A DNA stretch of 64,000 nucleotides, from assembly GCA_052386455.1 (NCBI GenBank), contig JBQTKD010000087.1:1-64000 (forward strand), in the 5' to 3' direction. Positions 7,658-15,706 of this stretch are shown here, one piece after another. This DNA comes from JBQTKD01 sp052386455 (GTDB lineage: Bacteria > Actinomycetota > Actinomycetes > Sporichthyales > Sporichthyaceae). Position numbers and translations under genes: made by a program. Each line of letters begins with the position of its first letter. The stretch's first letter is position 1. Under the pieces are notes generated by a model, which did not search any database, was not told where the DNA came from, and saw nothing but the letters and a program-made list of their open reading frames with translations.

Positions 7658-8824
7658 GTGGACTTCTCCGAGCACGAGGACCACCGAGCGATCCGCGCGG
7701 CGATCCGCGACGTCTGTTCGCAGTTCGACGACGAGTACTGGATGCGGTGCGACGCCGACCACCAGTTCCCGTGGGAGTTCTACGCCGCGATGGCCAAGGG
7801 CGGCTGGATCGGCATCGCGATCCCCGAGGAGTACGGCGGCGGCGGCCAGGGCATCACCGAGGCCTCGATCGTGCTCGAAGAGGTGGCCGCGTCCGGCGCC
7901 TGCATGAACGGCGCGAGCGCGATCCACCTCTCCATCTTCGGGATGCACCCGGTCGTCCTGCACGGCAGCGAGGAACTCAAGCAGCGGCACCTGCCCGCAG
8001 TCGCCTCCGGGGACCTGCACATCGCCTTCGGCATCACCGAACCGGACGCCGGCCTCGACACCACGTCGATCACCACGCGCGCCGTGCGCGAAGGCGACGG
8101 GTACCGGGTGCACGGACGCAAGGTGTGGACGTCCAAGGCCCTCGAGTCGGACCGGGTGCTCTTGCTCACCCGAACTACGCCCAAGGACCAGTGCGCGAAG
8201 TCGATCGACGGCATGACGCTGTTCGTCGCCGACCTTCGGGCCGAGGGCGTGCACATCTCGCCGATCCCCAAGCTCGGCCGCAACGCCGTCGCCTCGTGCG
8301 AGGTCGTCTACGACGGACTCTGGGTGGAGGAGGCCGACCGCGTCGGCGAGGAGGGCCAGGGCTTCCGCTATCTGCTCGACGGACTCAACGCGGAACGAGT
8401 ACTCGTTGCCTCCGAGGCCCTCGGCACTGGACGGGCGGCCCTGCGGCGCGCGGTGAACTACGCGAAGGAACGCGTGGTCTTCGGCAGGCCGATCGGGAAG
8501 AACCAGGGAATCTCCTTCCCGTTGGCCGATGCCCACGCGCGGCTGCGCGCGGCGGAACTCGCGATCCGCGAGGCGTCGTGGCGGCTCGACCGGCGGATGC
8601 CCGCCGGCGAGCAGGCCAACATCGCGAAGTATCTGGCTGCCGACGCGGCGTTCCAGGCAGCGGACGCCGCGGTGCAAACGCACGGCGGGTTCGGCTACGC
8701 CAGCGAGTACCACGTCGAGCGGTACTTTCGCGAGGCCCGCCTGCAACGGCTGGCGCCAGTCCCGCAGGAGATGGTGCTCAACTACCTGGCCGAGCACGTG
8801 CTCGGCCTTCCGCGGTCCTACTGA
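7658..8824 (+). CDS. Acyl-CoA dehydrogenase
   Basis: A 388-residue FAD acyl-CoA dehydrogenase with all three domains: GWIGIAIPEEYGGGGQG, the flavin loop AFGITEPDAGLDTTSITTRA, VHGRKVWTSKALESDRVLLL, YAKERVVFGRPIGKNQGISF and QTHGGFGYASEYHVERYFREA. I start it at the GTG at 7658, preceded by GAGGGA; the frame stays open to an ATG at 7565 that overlaps the promoter dyad and has no ribosome site. Its stop overlaps the CoA-transferase start (TGATG), and the DECR-like SDR is coupled behind that, giving a three-gene rightward operon that probably oxidises one class of acyl-CoA. Confidence 0.88.
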   Translation: MDFSEHEDHRAIRAAIRDVCSQFDDEYWMRCDADHQFPWEFYAAMAKGGWIGIAIPEEYGGGGQGITEASIVLEEVAASGACMNGASAIHLSIFGMHPVVLHGSEELKQRHLPAVASGDLHIAFGITEPDAGLDTTSITTRAVREGDGYRVHGRKVWTSKALESDRVLLLTRTTPKDQCAKSIDGMTLFVADLRAEGVHISPIPKLGRNAVASCEVVYDGLWVEEADRVGEEGQGFRYLLDGLNAERVLVASEALGTGRAALRRAVNYAKERVVFGRPIGKNQGISFPLADAHARLRAAELAIREASWRLDRRMPAGEQANIAKYLAADAAFQAADAAVQTHGGFGYASEYHVERYFREARLQRLAPVPQEMVLNYLAEHVLGLPRSY

Positions 8825-9999
8825 TGGTTACTCACTTTCCCCTGGACGGCGTCCGCGTCCTGGATCTCTCGCGCGCCATCTCCGGCCCGTTCGTCGGGCG
8901 CATGATGAGCGACCTCGGTGCGGACGTCGTCAAGGTCGAAATCCCCGGCACCGACATCACCCAGGTCTTCGGCCCGCGCAGCAAGGGCCACACGGGCCTG
9001 TACGTGCAGATGAACGCCGGCAAGCGCAACATCGCCGTCGACCTCGGCACGCAGGCGGGCGTGGATCTGCTCTGCGACCTGGCCGGTTGCGTCGACGTGG
9101 TCATCGAGAATTTTCGCCCTGGCACGCTCGATCGCCTCGGCGTGGGCTGGGAGAAGCTGAGCGCGCACAATCCACGGTTGGTGATGCTCGCGGTCTCCGG
9201 ATTCGGACAGGACGGCCCGGAGTCCCATCGGCAGGCCTACGCCCCGGTCATCCACGCGGAGAGCGGTTTCCTCGGCCGGCAGGCGCAGGTGACCGGCAAC
9301 GCTCCGACCGACGTGATCATGGCGCTGGCGGACTCGGTCGCCTCGCTGCACGGCATGATCGCCGTCCTCGCGGCGTTGCGCCTGCGCGACGCAACGAGCA
9401 CGGGGCAGTACCTGGACCTGTCGATGCTCGAGTCCATGGTTGCCACCGACGACTACGCGCACTACGGACTGGAGGGAACGACACCGTTCCCGGCGACCGG
9501 CACGATCTACGACGCCCCCGGCGGGCCGTTGCTGATCTCCGCCGATCCCAAGTACCTGTGGCATCGACTCTCCGGGCGGTACGGGCTCGTCGATCCGGAT
9601 CCCGACGCGCCCACGACGGAGCGCATCGCGGCGCGGGCGGACGTCGTCGCGGCGTGGCTCGCGTCCTACGAGGAGCGCGTGCATCTGATCGCGGCACTCG
9701 AGGCCGCCGGCGTTGCCTGGGCGGAGGTGCGCACTCCCGCGACCCTGCTCGACTCCCCCAGCCTGCGGGCCCGCGGGGCCGTTGCCGAGGTCGACGACCG
9801 CCACGGCGGCACGCGCCCCCTGGTGCGGATGCCGTATCGCTTCTCCGCCGGGCGCTCCGAACCTCGGGGCGGCGCCGCCTTTGTCGGCGAACACAACGGC
9901 GAGGTCCTGCGCGACTGGCTCGGTCTCGACGCGGACCGCGTCGAGACCCTCGTCGCCACCGGCGCACTCATCCCAACCGAAACGGTGACCGCCCCGTGA
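8824..9999 (+). CDS. CaiB/BaiF (class III) CoA-transferase
   Basis: A 391-residue family III CoA-transferase. The N-terminal signature GVRVLDLSRAISGPFVGRMM is followed by LGADVVKVE, GKRNIAVDL, the ENFRPGTLDRLGVGWEKL segment and GQYLDLSMLESM. These enzymes move CoA from an acyl-CoA donor to a free acid and work as interlocked dimers. In this operon it may activate a carboxylic-acid substrate by recycling CoA from a product thioester, or act as a racemase-like variant; the sequence does not decide. The start overlaps the preceding stop and its stop overlaps the next start (GTGA). Confidence 0.88.
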   Translation: MVTHFPLDGVRVLDLSRAISGPFVGRMMSDLGADVVKVEIPGTDITQVFGPRSKGHTGLYVQMNAGKRNIAVDLGTQAGVDLLCDLAGCVDVVIENFRPGTLDRLGVGWEKLSAHNPRLVMLAVSGFGQDGPESHRQAYAPVIHAESGFLGRQAQVTGNAPTDVIMALADSVASLHGMIAVLAALRLRDATSTGQYLDLSMLESMVATDDYAHYGLEGTTPFPATGTIYDAPGGPLLISADPKYLWHRLSGRYGLVDPDPDAPTTERIAARADVVAAWLASYEERVHLIAALEAAGVAWAEVRTPATLLDSPSLRARGAVAEVDDRHGGTRPLVRMPYRFSAGRSEPRGGAAFVGEHNGEVLRDWLGLDADRVETLVATGALIPTETVTAP

Positions 10000-10895
10000 A
10001 CCCGATAGCCAGTCCCTTCGCGCCGAGCCTGTTGGCCGGCAAGCGCATCGTCATCACCGGTGGCGGGACCGGCCTCGGCCGCGGCGTCGCGCGCCACCTC
10101 GTCGCGCACGGCGCACAGGTCCACCTGTGGGGTCGCCGCCCCGCCGTGCTGACCGAGGCCGCCGAGTACGCGGCAGACGGCGTCGCGGGCGCCGTGCACT
10201 ACCAGGTCGTCGACGTCCGCGACGGCGATGCGGTGGACGCGGCGATGGAGGACCTCTGGAAGGAGCACGGCCCGCTGACCGGCGTGCTCAACAACGCGGC
10301 CGCGAACTTCATCGCGCCGACCGAAACGCTCTCGCCACGGGCGTTCGACGCGGTGTCCTCGACGATCATCAAGGGCTCGTTCCACACCACGACGTCGGCC
10401 GGACGACGCTGGATCGCCGAGGGACTGACGGGCTCGGTCCTGTCCACGCTGACGACGTGGGTCTGGACGGGATCGGCCTTTGTCGTGCCATCGGCGATGG
10501 GCAAGGCGGCGGTCCACGCGATGACCATGTCCCTGGCGGCCGAATGGGGCCGGTACGGCATCCAGGTCAACGCGTTGGCGCCGGGCCCGATCCCGACCGA
10601 CTACGCCTGGGAGATGCTCAACCCCACGGACAAGAGCTCGGTCGGCGCCACCCAGTCCTCGGCGATTCCGATGGGCCGCATGGGGACGGTCGAGGAGCTG
10701 GCGAACCTGACCATGTTCCTGCTGTCCGACGCGTGCCCGTACCTGACCGGGCAGACCATCGCGATGGACGGCGGGCAGATGCTCGCCGGTCCCGGCACCT
10801 TCGCGGGCCTGACGTCGATGACCCCGGCGGACTGGGCCGAGGCCAAGGAGAAGAGCAAGGCCGCCACCGCCGCCACGAAGGCGCAGCGCGGCTGA
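9996..10895 (+). CDS. SDR of the 2,4-dienoyl-CoA reductase (DECR) type
   Basis: A 299-residue SDR with TGGGTGLG cofactor loop and NNAAANFIAP. The C-terminal region follows mitochondrial 2,4-dienoyl-CoA reductase closely: FVVPSAMGKAAVHAMTMSLA, then a GPIPT loop and GTVEELANLTMFLLSDACPY. As in that family the Tyr of YxxxK is replaced (here by Ser) while the Lys is kept. The expected reaction is NADPH-dependent reduction of 2,4-dienoyl-CoA, needed for unsaturated or ring-derived acyl-CoAs. It is the last gene of the operon and is followed by a strong hairpin. Confidence 0.82.
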   Translation: MNPIASPFAPSLLAGKRIVITGGGTGLGRGVARHLVAHGAQVHLWGRRPAVLTEAAEYAADGVAGAVHYQVVDVRDGDAVDAAMEDLWKEHGPLTGVLNNAAANFIAPTETLSPRAFDAVSSTIIKGSFHTTTSAGRRWIAEGLTGSVLSTLTTWVWTGSAFVVPSAMGKAAVHAMTMSLAAEWGRYGIQVNALAPGPIPTDYAWEMLNPTDKSSVGATQSSAIPMGRMGTVEELANLTMFLLSDACPYLTGQTIAMDGGQMLAGPGTFAGLTSMTPADWAEAKEKSKAATAATKAQRG

Positions 10896-10901
10896 GACGT
10901 G

Positions 10902-10946
10902 CGAAAGGGCCGACGCCCGCCTGGCCAGGGGGTGTCGGCCCTTTCG
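10902..10946. terminator. Hairpin terminator between convergent genes
   Basis: CGAAAGGGCCGAC (10902-10914) pairs perfectly with GTCGGCCCTTTCG (10934-10946). It lies between the rightward DECR-like SDR and the leftward membrane-protein gene, and probably ends transcription from both. Confidence 0.75.
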
Positions 10947-10960
10947 GCTCTGGGGTGTGG

Positions 10961-11713
10961 CTAGCCGACGGGCACCTTCTCCGGCGCGGCGGTCGAGACG
11001 AGCAGCCGCGCCGCGGCTTCCTGCCGGTTCAGTTCCTTCAGCATGTAGAAGGTCGTCAGGCCGAGGTAGGAACCCCAGATGACGACGGGCAGGTAGAAGG
11101 CCAGCAGGCCGTGGTAGGCGAACGGGCCACTCTTGGTGAACGCGGGGCCCGCCGCGGTGACGATCGTGACGGCGCCGGCGATCGTGTACCAGGTCAGCCA
11201 CCGCGGGATCATCGGGTTGGGGCGCTTGTCCATCAACTCGGCCACGGCACTCGCGAGCATCTCGAGGGTCAGGTAGATCCAGCCCAGCAGGAAGGCGAAC
11301 CACGCCCAGTCGTTCCAGGCCTGGATGACGTCGGCTCCGTTCTCGGGCCGGTAGGCGGCGACGATCCAGGCGCAGCAGTTGAAGAAGATGATGAGCGAGA
11401 TGAACACGCCGCAGACGGCGGTGGTCAACGCCATCACCGGCGGCCGGCCCTCGATCTTCGCCAGCATGATGCCGAACTGGATCGAGCCCGGCGTCAGCAG
11501 GCCTGCCGCGATGTAGAAGATCGTGCAGCCGACGATGACACCGGTGCGGTGGTCCTCGACGAACCACTGCTTCATCGCCTCGGCGGACATGTTCGCCTCG
11601 GCGGGAAGGATGAAGTGGGCGATGCCCAGCCACCCGATCGCGGTCAAGGCGACGAACACGAGGTTGCACCACAGCGCGATCTTCTGGGTACCGAAGCGTT
11701 CGGTCTCGTGCAT
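10961..11713 (-). CDS. Six-helix integral membrane protein of unknown function
   Basis: A 250-residue protein with six hydrophobic segments, for example near residues 15-38, 63-90, 97-123, 140-163, 178-198 and 205-232, separated by short loops. The start is the ATG at 11713 with GGAGG eight bases upstream; an in-frame GTG 15 bases earlier has no ribosome site. I do not recognise a family. It is divergent from the heme-copper-oxidase-like pair at 11808 and shares the operator-containing intergenic region with it, so a role in the same membrane or redox process is possible but unproven. Confidence 0.7.
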   Translation of the reverse strand: MHETERFGTQKIALWCNLVFVALTAIGWLGIAHFILPAEANMSAEAMKQWFVEDHRTGVIVGCTIFYIAAGLLTPGSIQFGIMLAKIEGRPPVMALTTAVCGVFISLIIFFNCCAWIVAAYRPENGADVIQAWNDWAWFAFLLGWIYLTLEMLASAVAELMDKRPNPMIPRWLTWYTIAGAVTIVTAAGPAFTKSGPFAYHGLLAFYLPVVIWGSYLGLTTFYMLKELNRQEAAARLLVSTAAPEKVPVG

Positions 11714-11746
11714 GCGACTCGCCTCCACGGGGTCTGGCCAGAAACC

Positions 11747-11776
11747 CTCTGGGGTGCAAACTATTTATCACTAGAG
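11747..11776. promoter_or_regulatory. Locus operator, site C
   Basis: CTCT at 11747-11750 and AGAG at the right end bound an AT-rich dyad. On the minus strand it reads CTCTAG-N6-ATAGTT, the arrangement seen in sites D, G, H and I. It lies between the membrane-protein gene and the CoxIII-like gene. Confidence 0.45.
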
Positions 11777-11807
11777 GAATACGTCTATGACCGAAAAGGA
11801 GTAGCCC

Positions 11808-12371
11808 GTGTCCATGGCCGCTCCGCCGAGCACCCGTCGCCTGCCCGGTGTCGACGGCCTGTGGGTCTTCATCGGCTTCGACGCGGCGATCTTCGCGCTG
11901 CTGTTCGGCACCTTCCTCCATGCGCGGCACGGCGAGCCGGAGCTCTTCGAGGCCTCGCGACAGACGCTCAACCAGAACCTCGGCGGGGCCAACACGCTGG
12001 TGCTGCTGACCAGTTCCTGGTTGGTGGCACTCGCCGTCGCGGCCATGCGCCGTCGCGAGCACGCGCGCGCATCGCGGCTTCTGCTCGCCGGTGCGGCGGC
12101 CGGCGGCCTGTTCGTCGCTCTCAAGGCCACCGAGTACGGCATCAAGTTGGCCGACGGCATCCCGCCCGGCTCCGGCGCCTTCTTCACCTGGTACTTCGTG
12201 CTGACCGGAATCCACCTCGCGCACGTCGTGGCGGGCACTGGACTGCTCGTCTTCGCATGGCGCCGCTCCGTCGGCCGGAACGTCGTGGTGGTGGAGAGCG
12301 TGGCGTCGTTCTGGCACCTGGTGGACCTGCTGTGGATCGTGATCTTCCCGCTGCTCTACCTCCAGAGGTGA
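11808..12371 (+). CDS. Heme-copper oxidase subunit III-like protein (CoxC/NorE type)
   Basis: A 187-residue membrane protein of the short CoxIII/NorE kind. About five hydrophobic helices are visible, with the family-typical final helices TGIHLAHVVAGTGLLVF and SVASFWHLVDLLWIVIFPLL, which carry the conserved His residues. The GTG start has AGGAG six bases upstream. It overlaps or directly precedes the subunit IV-like gene. No subunit I or II gene is present, so it is an orphan; NorE-like proteins often accompany oxidases or oxygenases as accessory subunits, but the partner here is unknown. Confidence 0.8.
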   Translation: MSMAAPPSTRRLPGVDGLWVFIGFDAAIFALLFGTFLHARHGEPELFEASRQTLNQNLGGANTLVLLTSSWLVALAVAAMRRREHARASRLLLAGAAAGGLFVALKATEYGIKLADGIPPGSGAFFTWYFVLTGIHLAHVVAGTGLLVFAWRRSVGRNVVVVESVASFWHLVDLLWIVIFPLLYLQR

Positions 12372-12376
12372 CGACG

Positions 12377-12640
12377 ATGCGCCTCACGATCGTCTGGGCC
12401 GCGCTGATGGCCGCCACCTGCGTCTCGACTTGGCTGCTGTCCAAGGACGCCTTCAGCCCGTCGGTCGCGGTGGTCGGCATGTTCGGACTCGCCGCGCTCA
12501 AGGTGCGCTACGTGATGCTCGACTTCATGGAGCTGCGGCACGCGCCGATCGCCGCGCGCGTGGTCTTCGAGGGCTGGATCGTCGTCGTGACGGCGCTGAT
12601 CCTCGGGTTCTGGTTCGCGACGCCCGGAGCTACCCACTAG
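12377..12640 (+). CDS. Cytochrome c oxidase subunit IV-like small membrane protein
   Basis: An 87-residue protein with three hydrophobic segments and the pattern MLDFMELRHAP, typical of the prokaryotic COX4/CyoD/NorF family. The ATG at 12377 has GAGG eight bases upstream; a GTG at 12368 overlapping the preceding stop is the alternative. With the CoxIII-like protein it forms the two-gene accessory pair seen beside some heme-copper oxidases. There is no catalytic subunit in the window. Confidence 0.72.
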   Translation: MRLTIVWAALMAATCVSTWLLSKDAFSPSVAVVGMFGLAALKVRYVMLDFMELRHAPIAARVVFEGWIVVVTALILGFWFATPGATH

Positions 12641-12641
12641 T

Positions 12642-12681
12642 ACTCTACGATTCGATAGTTGGTTATTCGACTAATCGGAGC
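12642..12681. promoter_or_regulatory. Locus operator, site D
   Basis: CTCTAC-GATTCG-ATAGTT is followed within four bases by a second half-like segment TTATTCGACTAATCGGAG. It precedes the MaoC-like gene (start 12690) and overlaps its ribosome-site region. The first part shows the CTCTA-N6 hexamer spacing shared with the other sites. Confidence 0.5.
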
Positions 12682-12689
12682 GTGATCGG

Positions 12690-13883
12690 ATGACGCAGAC
12701 CACTGCGCAGCCAGAAGCCGAAGCACGAATGCCCGAAGCGGTCATCACCGAGGAGATGATCGCCCGGATGCAGGAGAAGGTCGGCGCCCAGATGCGCATC
12801 GACCACTCGATCAACAACGAGGAAGCGACCCGCATCGCGGTGCTCAAGTTCGCCGGCGGAATCGGCGACATCAATCCGCTGTGGACCGACGTCGAGCACG
12901 CGCGCGCGTCCGCCTGGGGGGCTCCGGTGGCGCCGCCGTCCTTCGTCATCGGGTGCTTCTCGGGGATTCAGTTCGGGTGGCCGGGCCTGGGGTCCTTCCA
13001 CTGCGCGACCCAGATGGAGTTGCTCGCTCCCATCTACTGGGGCGACACGATCGAGTCCACCTGCCACTACGACGGCTTCACCGGACCGAAGGCGTCGAAC
13101 TTCGCCGGACGCATGGTCACCGACCACATCGTGAACCGGTACACGAACCAGCGCGGCGAATCCGTTGCAGAGATTCGCTGGCAGGTCATGAACTTCGAGC
13201 GGGCCACGGCCAAGTCCAAGCGGACCGAACGCGTCGTCGACGTGCCGCACCGGTGGGACGAGGCGGACCTGGCCACGATCGACGCGCAGGTGCTGTCCGA
13301 ACGGCCAAGGGGCGCCGAGCCGCGGTACTGGGAGGACGTCGCCGTCGGCGACCCGCTGGACTCCCTCACGAAGGGGCCGATCGGCCTCACCGACGAGGTC
13401 GCGTTCATCGCCGGTGGCGGCACTCCGATTCCCCGCCTCAAGGCCCACGCCGCCTCGTTGCACGACTACGCCGAGCACCCGGCGTGGTCCTTCCGCGATC
13501 CGGTGACGGGGGCCCAGGAACCGATCTACGCCGTGCACTACAACAAGTCCGCCGCCAACGCGATGGGCGTGGCTTTCCAGTACGACGTGGGCTTTCAGCG
13601 CCAGTGCTGGCAGATCCAGCTGTTGACGCACTGGTGTGGCGACGACGGGTGGGTGTCCGCGCTGACCTCGCAGTACCGCGGTTTCGTGTACCTGTCCGAC
13701 GTGGTGACCCTCGGCGGCGAGGTCGTCGGCAAGCGCGTCGAAGGCGACGAGCACCTCGTCGAGGTGACGACCTTCGCCCGCAACCAACGCGGCGACGACA
13801 TCATGCCCGGCACGGCGACGGTGGCCCTGCCGACCCGTTCCGGCGACTCTCCCGCCAGGCGAAGGGCCAGACCGGCGAACTGA
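12690..13883 (+). CDS. MaoC-like (double hot-dog) acyl-CoA dehydratase
   Basis: A 397-residue protein with two hot-dog units. The N-terminal FAS1-like dehydratase domain contains FAGGIGDINPLWTD and APVAPPSFVIGCF; the C-terminal MaoC-type unit contains YAVHYNKSAANAMGVAFQYD and ends with VEVTTFARNQRGDDIMPGTA. MaoC enzymes hydrate trans-2-enoyl-CoA to (3R)-hydroxyacyl-CoA. That stereochemistry matches the MFE2-type (3R)-specific dehydrogenase at 35847. The active-site Asp and His pair is not obvious in either half, so the function is by family. It has its own operator-bearing upstream region. Confidence 0.78.
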   Translation: MTQTTAQPEAEARMPEAVITEEMIARMQEKVGAQMRIDHSINNEEATRIAVLKFAGGIGDINPLWTDVEHARASAWGAPVAPPSFVIGCFSGIQFGWPGLGSFHCATQMELLAPIYWGDTIESTCHYDGFTGPKASNFAGRMVTDHIVNRYTNQRGESVAEIRWQVMNFERATAKSKRTERVVDVPHRWDEADLATIDAQVLSERPRGAEPRYWEDVAVGDPLDSLTKGPIGLTDEVAFIAGGGTPIPRLKAHAASLHDYAEHPAWSFRDPVTGAQEPIYAVHYNKSAANAMGVAFQYDVGFQRQCWQIQLLTHWCGDDGWVSALTSQYRGFVYLSDVVTLGGEVVGKRVEGDEHLVEVTTFARNQRGDDIMPGTATVALPTRSGDSPARRRARPAN

Positions 13884-13940
13884 CCCTGACAGCGAGCTTC
13901 TACGGCGCCACCCGCTTCGAGCAGTTCCACCGGGCCTGGC

Positions 13941-14261
13941 TCACCCGGGCCAGTACAGGCCGGGCAGGGGGTCGGGTTCGGACCTCGACCAGGGGTCCAG
14001 CAGCGATGCCAGGTCGGCGGCCATCGATTTGGCGCGCAGCCGCGACTTCAGCACGCACGCGACCGCGATGCCGGCCGCGGACGCGAAGTCCGCGACGTTC
14101 TCCGTGACCAGTAAGCGGTTCTCGGCACTGGCGGTCGCGGCGACCTCCACGTCCGGGCGCGCGCCGAGACCACGGTCGAAAACGTGAATCGTGTCGTGCC
14201 CCAGATCGGTCAACAGGCCGGCGACCGCCACCGGGAACATCTCGTCGATCAGGAAACGCAC
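13941..14261 (-). CDS. DUF5615 PIN-like toxin
   Basis: A 106-residue protein starting VRFLIDEMFPVAVAGLLTDL, the hallmark of the DUF5615 (Mut7-C-like) PIN-related family, with a second acidic segment LLVTENVADF. Such proteins are predicted RNases of toxin-antitoxin pairs. The gene starts three bases after the stop of an RHH/DUF433 protein, the usual antitoxin partner. The GTG start is the first in frame. The pair is embedded between catabolic genes and probably acts independently of them. Confidence 0.82.
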   Translation of the reverse strand: MRFLIDEMFPVAVAGLLTDLGHDTIHVFDRGLGARPDVEVAATASAENRLLVTENVADFASAAGIAVACVLKSRLRAKSMAADLASLLDPWSRSEPDPLPGLYWPG

Positions 14262-14264
14262 GCG

Positions 14265-14690
14265 TCAGGACGCCATGAGCTTGGCGCGCTGTTCGCAGAG
14301 TTCGCGGGCCGCGGCGGCGGCGGCATCGTTGGCTGCGACCCGGGCGTCGACCTCCTCGCGATGCAGGGCGGCGAAGTCGAGCGCGACACGGATGTGCGCG
14401 GGGTGCTGGCCGAACTGCTCGGCCAACTGCGCGATCCGTTCCTTCTCCCGGCCCTTGGTGTGGCGAAGCGCGGAGGCGATCTCCCACACGTCCGCGCCGG
14501 TAGCCAGGGCGGCCCGACGTCCGCTGGGGCCGTCCCGATAGACGATGCCGGGATGGCGGAGCGTGGCCAAGCCTTCGGAGATCAGCCGTTCCAGCAGCGC
14601 CCGCTCGCTCATGTTCTCGGCCTTGGCCTGTTTCTCCAGCCGCGCCTTGATCTCCGGATCGAGGCGGTAGGACGTGGCGCGTGCGGCCAT
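14265..14690 (-). CDS. RHH/DUF433-type antitoxin
   Basis: A 141-residue protein. Residues 1-45 look like a ribbon-helix-helix DNA-binding unit (TSYRLDPEIKARLEKQAKAE). The remainder (YRDGPSGRRAALATGADVWE and EQFGQHPAHIRVALDFAA) resembles DUF433 antitoxin domains. The ATG has GGGAG five bases upstream. It is followed after three bases by the DUF5615 toxin, so it should neutralise the toxin and repress the pair. Bases 14691-14914 upstream hold no gene that I can recognise. Confidence 0.8.
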   Translation of the reverse strand: MAARATSYRLDPEIKARLEKQAKAENMSERALLERLISEGLATLRHPGIVYRDGPSGRRAALATGADVWEIASALRHTKGREKERIAQLAEQFGQHPAHIRVALDFAALHREEVDARVAANDAAAAAARELCEQRAKLMAS

Positions 14691-14914
14691 GGCTGCTCCC
14701 GGTGACGACGTATCGCAAATGTAACCGCTGCCGCGACCAGCGGCCAGGCGGTGACAAGCGGGACGACGCTCAGCGACCGAGGAACTCGACAGTCGTCCGG
14801 GCGAACGCGAGTGGCACTGGAAGATGCCGCCGTGTCCTGAGCCCGCGAGTTCCCCGTGATGATCCTCGAACCGCGCTGACCGACGGGTCCCGCAGAGCTC
14901 CCCGGTCCGGGCGG

Positions 14915-15706
14915 CTAACGGCCGACGAAGCGGGGTGGGCGGCGCTCCCGGATCGCGGCGATGGCCTCGGCGAGATCCGCGGTCCGGGCCAGCACGGCCT
15001 GCCCACGGTTCTCCAACTCCAGCGCCGCTGCGAAGGAGGGGATCTCCAGGCTGGCCTGCAGGGCGCTCTTCGAAAGCCGAATCCCGGCGGCGGGGTTGGC
15101 CGCGATGCGCCCGGCGAGGTCGAGTGCGGCGGGCAGCAGCTCGTCGGTGTCCAGTACCCGGTTGACCAGCCGCATGGTGAGCGCGGCTGCGGCGTCGACC
15201 GGGTCGGCCGTGTAGGCGATCTCGGCCGCGAGGCCCGGCCCGACGAGGCGCGAGAGCAGCCACGAGGTGCCCATGTCGCCGATGGAGAAGCCGATCTTCA
15301 CCATGCCGGCGTGGAAGACGGCGCTCGTGGCGGCAAGCCGGAGGTCGGCGGCCAGGGCGAGCGCGAACCCGCCGCCGGAGGCCGGGCCGTTGACGGCGGC
15401 GATCACCGGTACCCGGATCGACCGGACGGCGGCGACGGCGCGGGCGGCCTGTTCCTGCAGTTCGAGGAACTCCATCGGCCCCATGTCGCCGATCGCCGCG
15501 GCCTCGGCGAGGTCGTAGCCCGCGCAGAACGCCCGGCCCGCTCCGGTCAGCACGACCACACGGAGGTCCGGGTCGCGGTTCAGCGCGGTCGCGCACGCCT
15601 CGATCTCGGCGAGCATCCCGCGATCGAACGCGTTGAGCCTGTCGGGCCGGTTCAGTGTCAGGACGGCCACGCCCGACTCGCCGCGCTCGAGCGTCAGCTC
15701 GCTCAT
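14915..15706 (-). CDS. Enoyl-CoA hydratase/isomerase (crotonase)
   Basis: A 263-residue crotonase. It has LNRPDRLNAFDRGML, the CoA-binding GAGRAFCAGYDL and the oxyanion-hole segment NGPASGGGFALALAADLRLA. In the positions where hydratases have two catalytic Glu residues I see VKIGFSIGDMGTSWLLSRLVG, so at least one is not Glu; an isomerase or hydrolase role is possible. Its ATG overlaps the stop of the next crotonase (ATGA), so the two are coupled. The operon diverges from the AMP ligase at 16561. Confidence 0.85.
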   Translation of the reverse strand: MSELTLERGESGVAVLTLNRPDRLNAFDRGMLAEIEACATALNRDPDLRVVVLTGAGRAFCAGYDLAEAAAIGDMGPMEFLELQEQAARAVAAVRSIRVPVIAAVNGPASGGGFALALAADLRLAATSAVFHAGMVKIGFSIGDMGTSWLLSRLVGPGLAAEIAYTADPVDAAAALTMRLVNRVLDTDELLPAALDLAGRIAANPAAGIRLSKSALQASLEIPSFAAALELENRGQAVLARTADLAEAIAAIRERRPPRFVGR

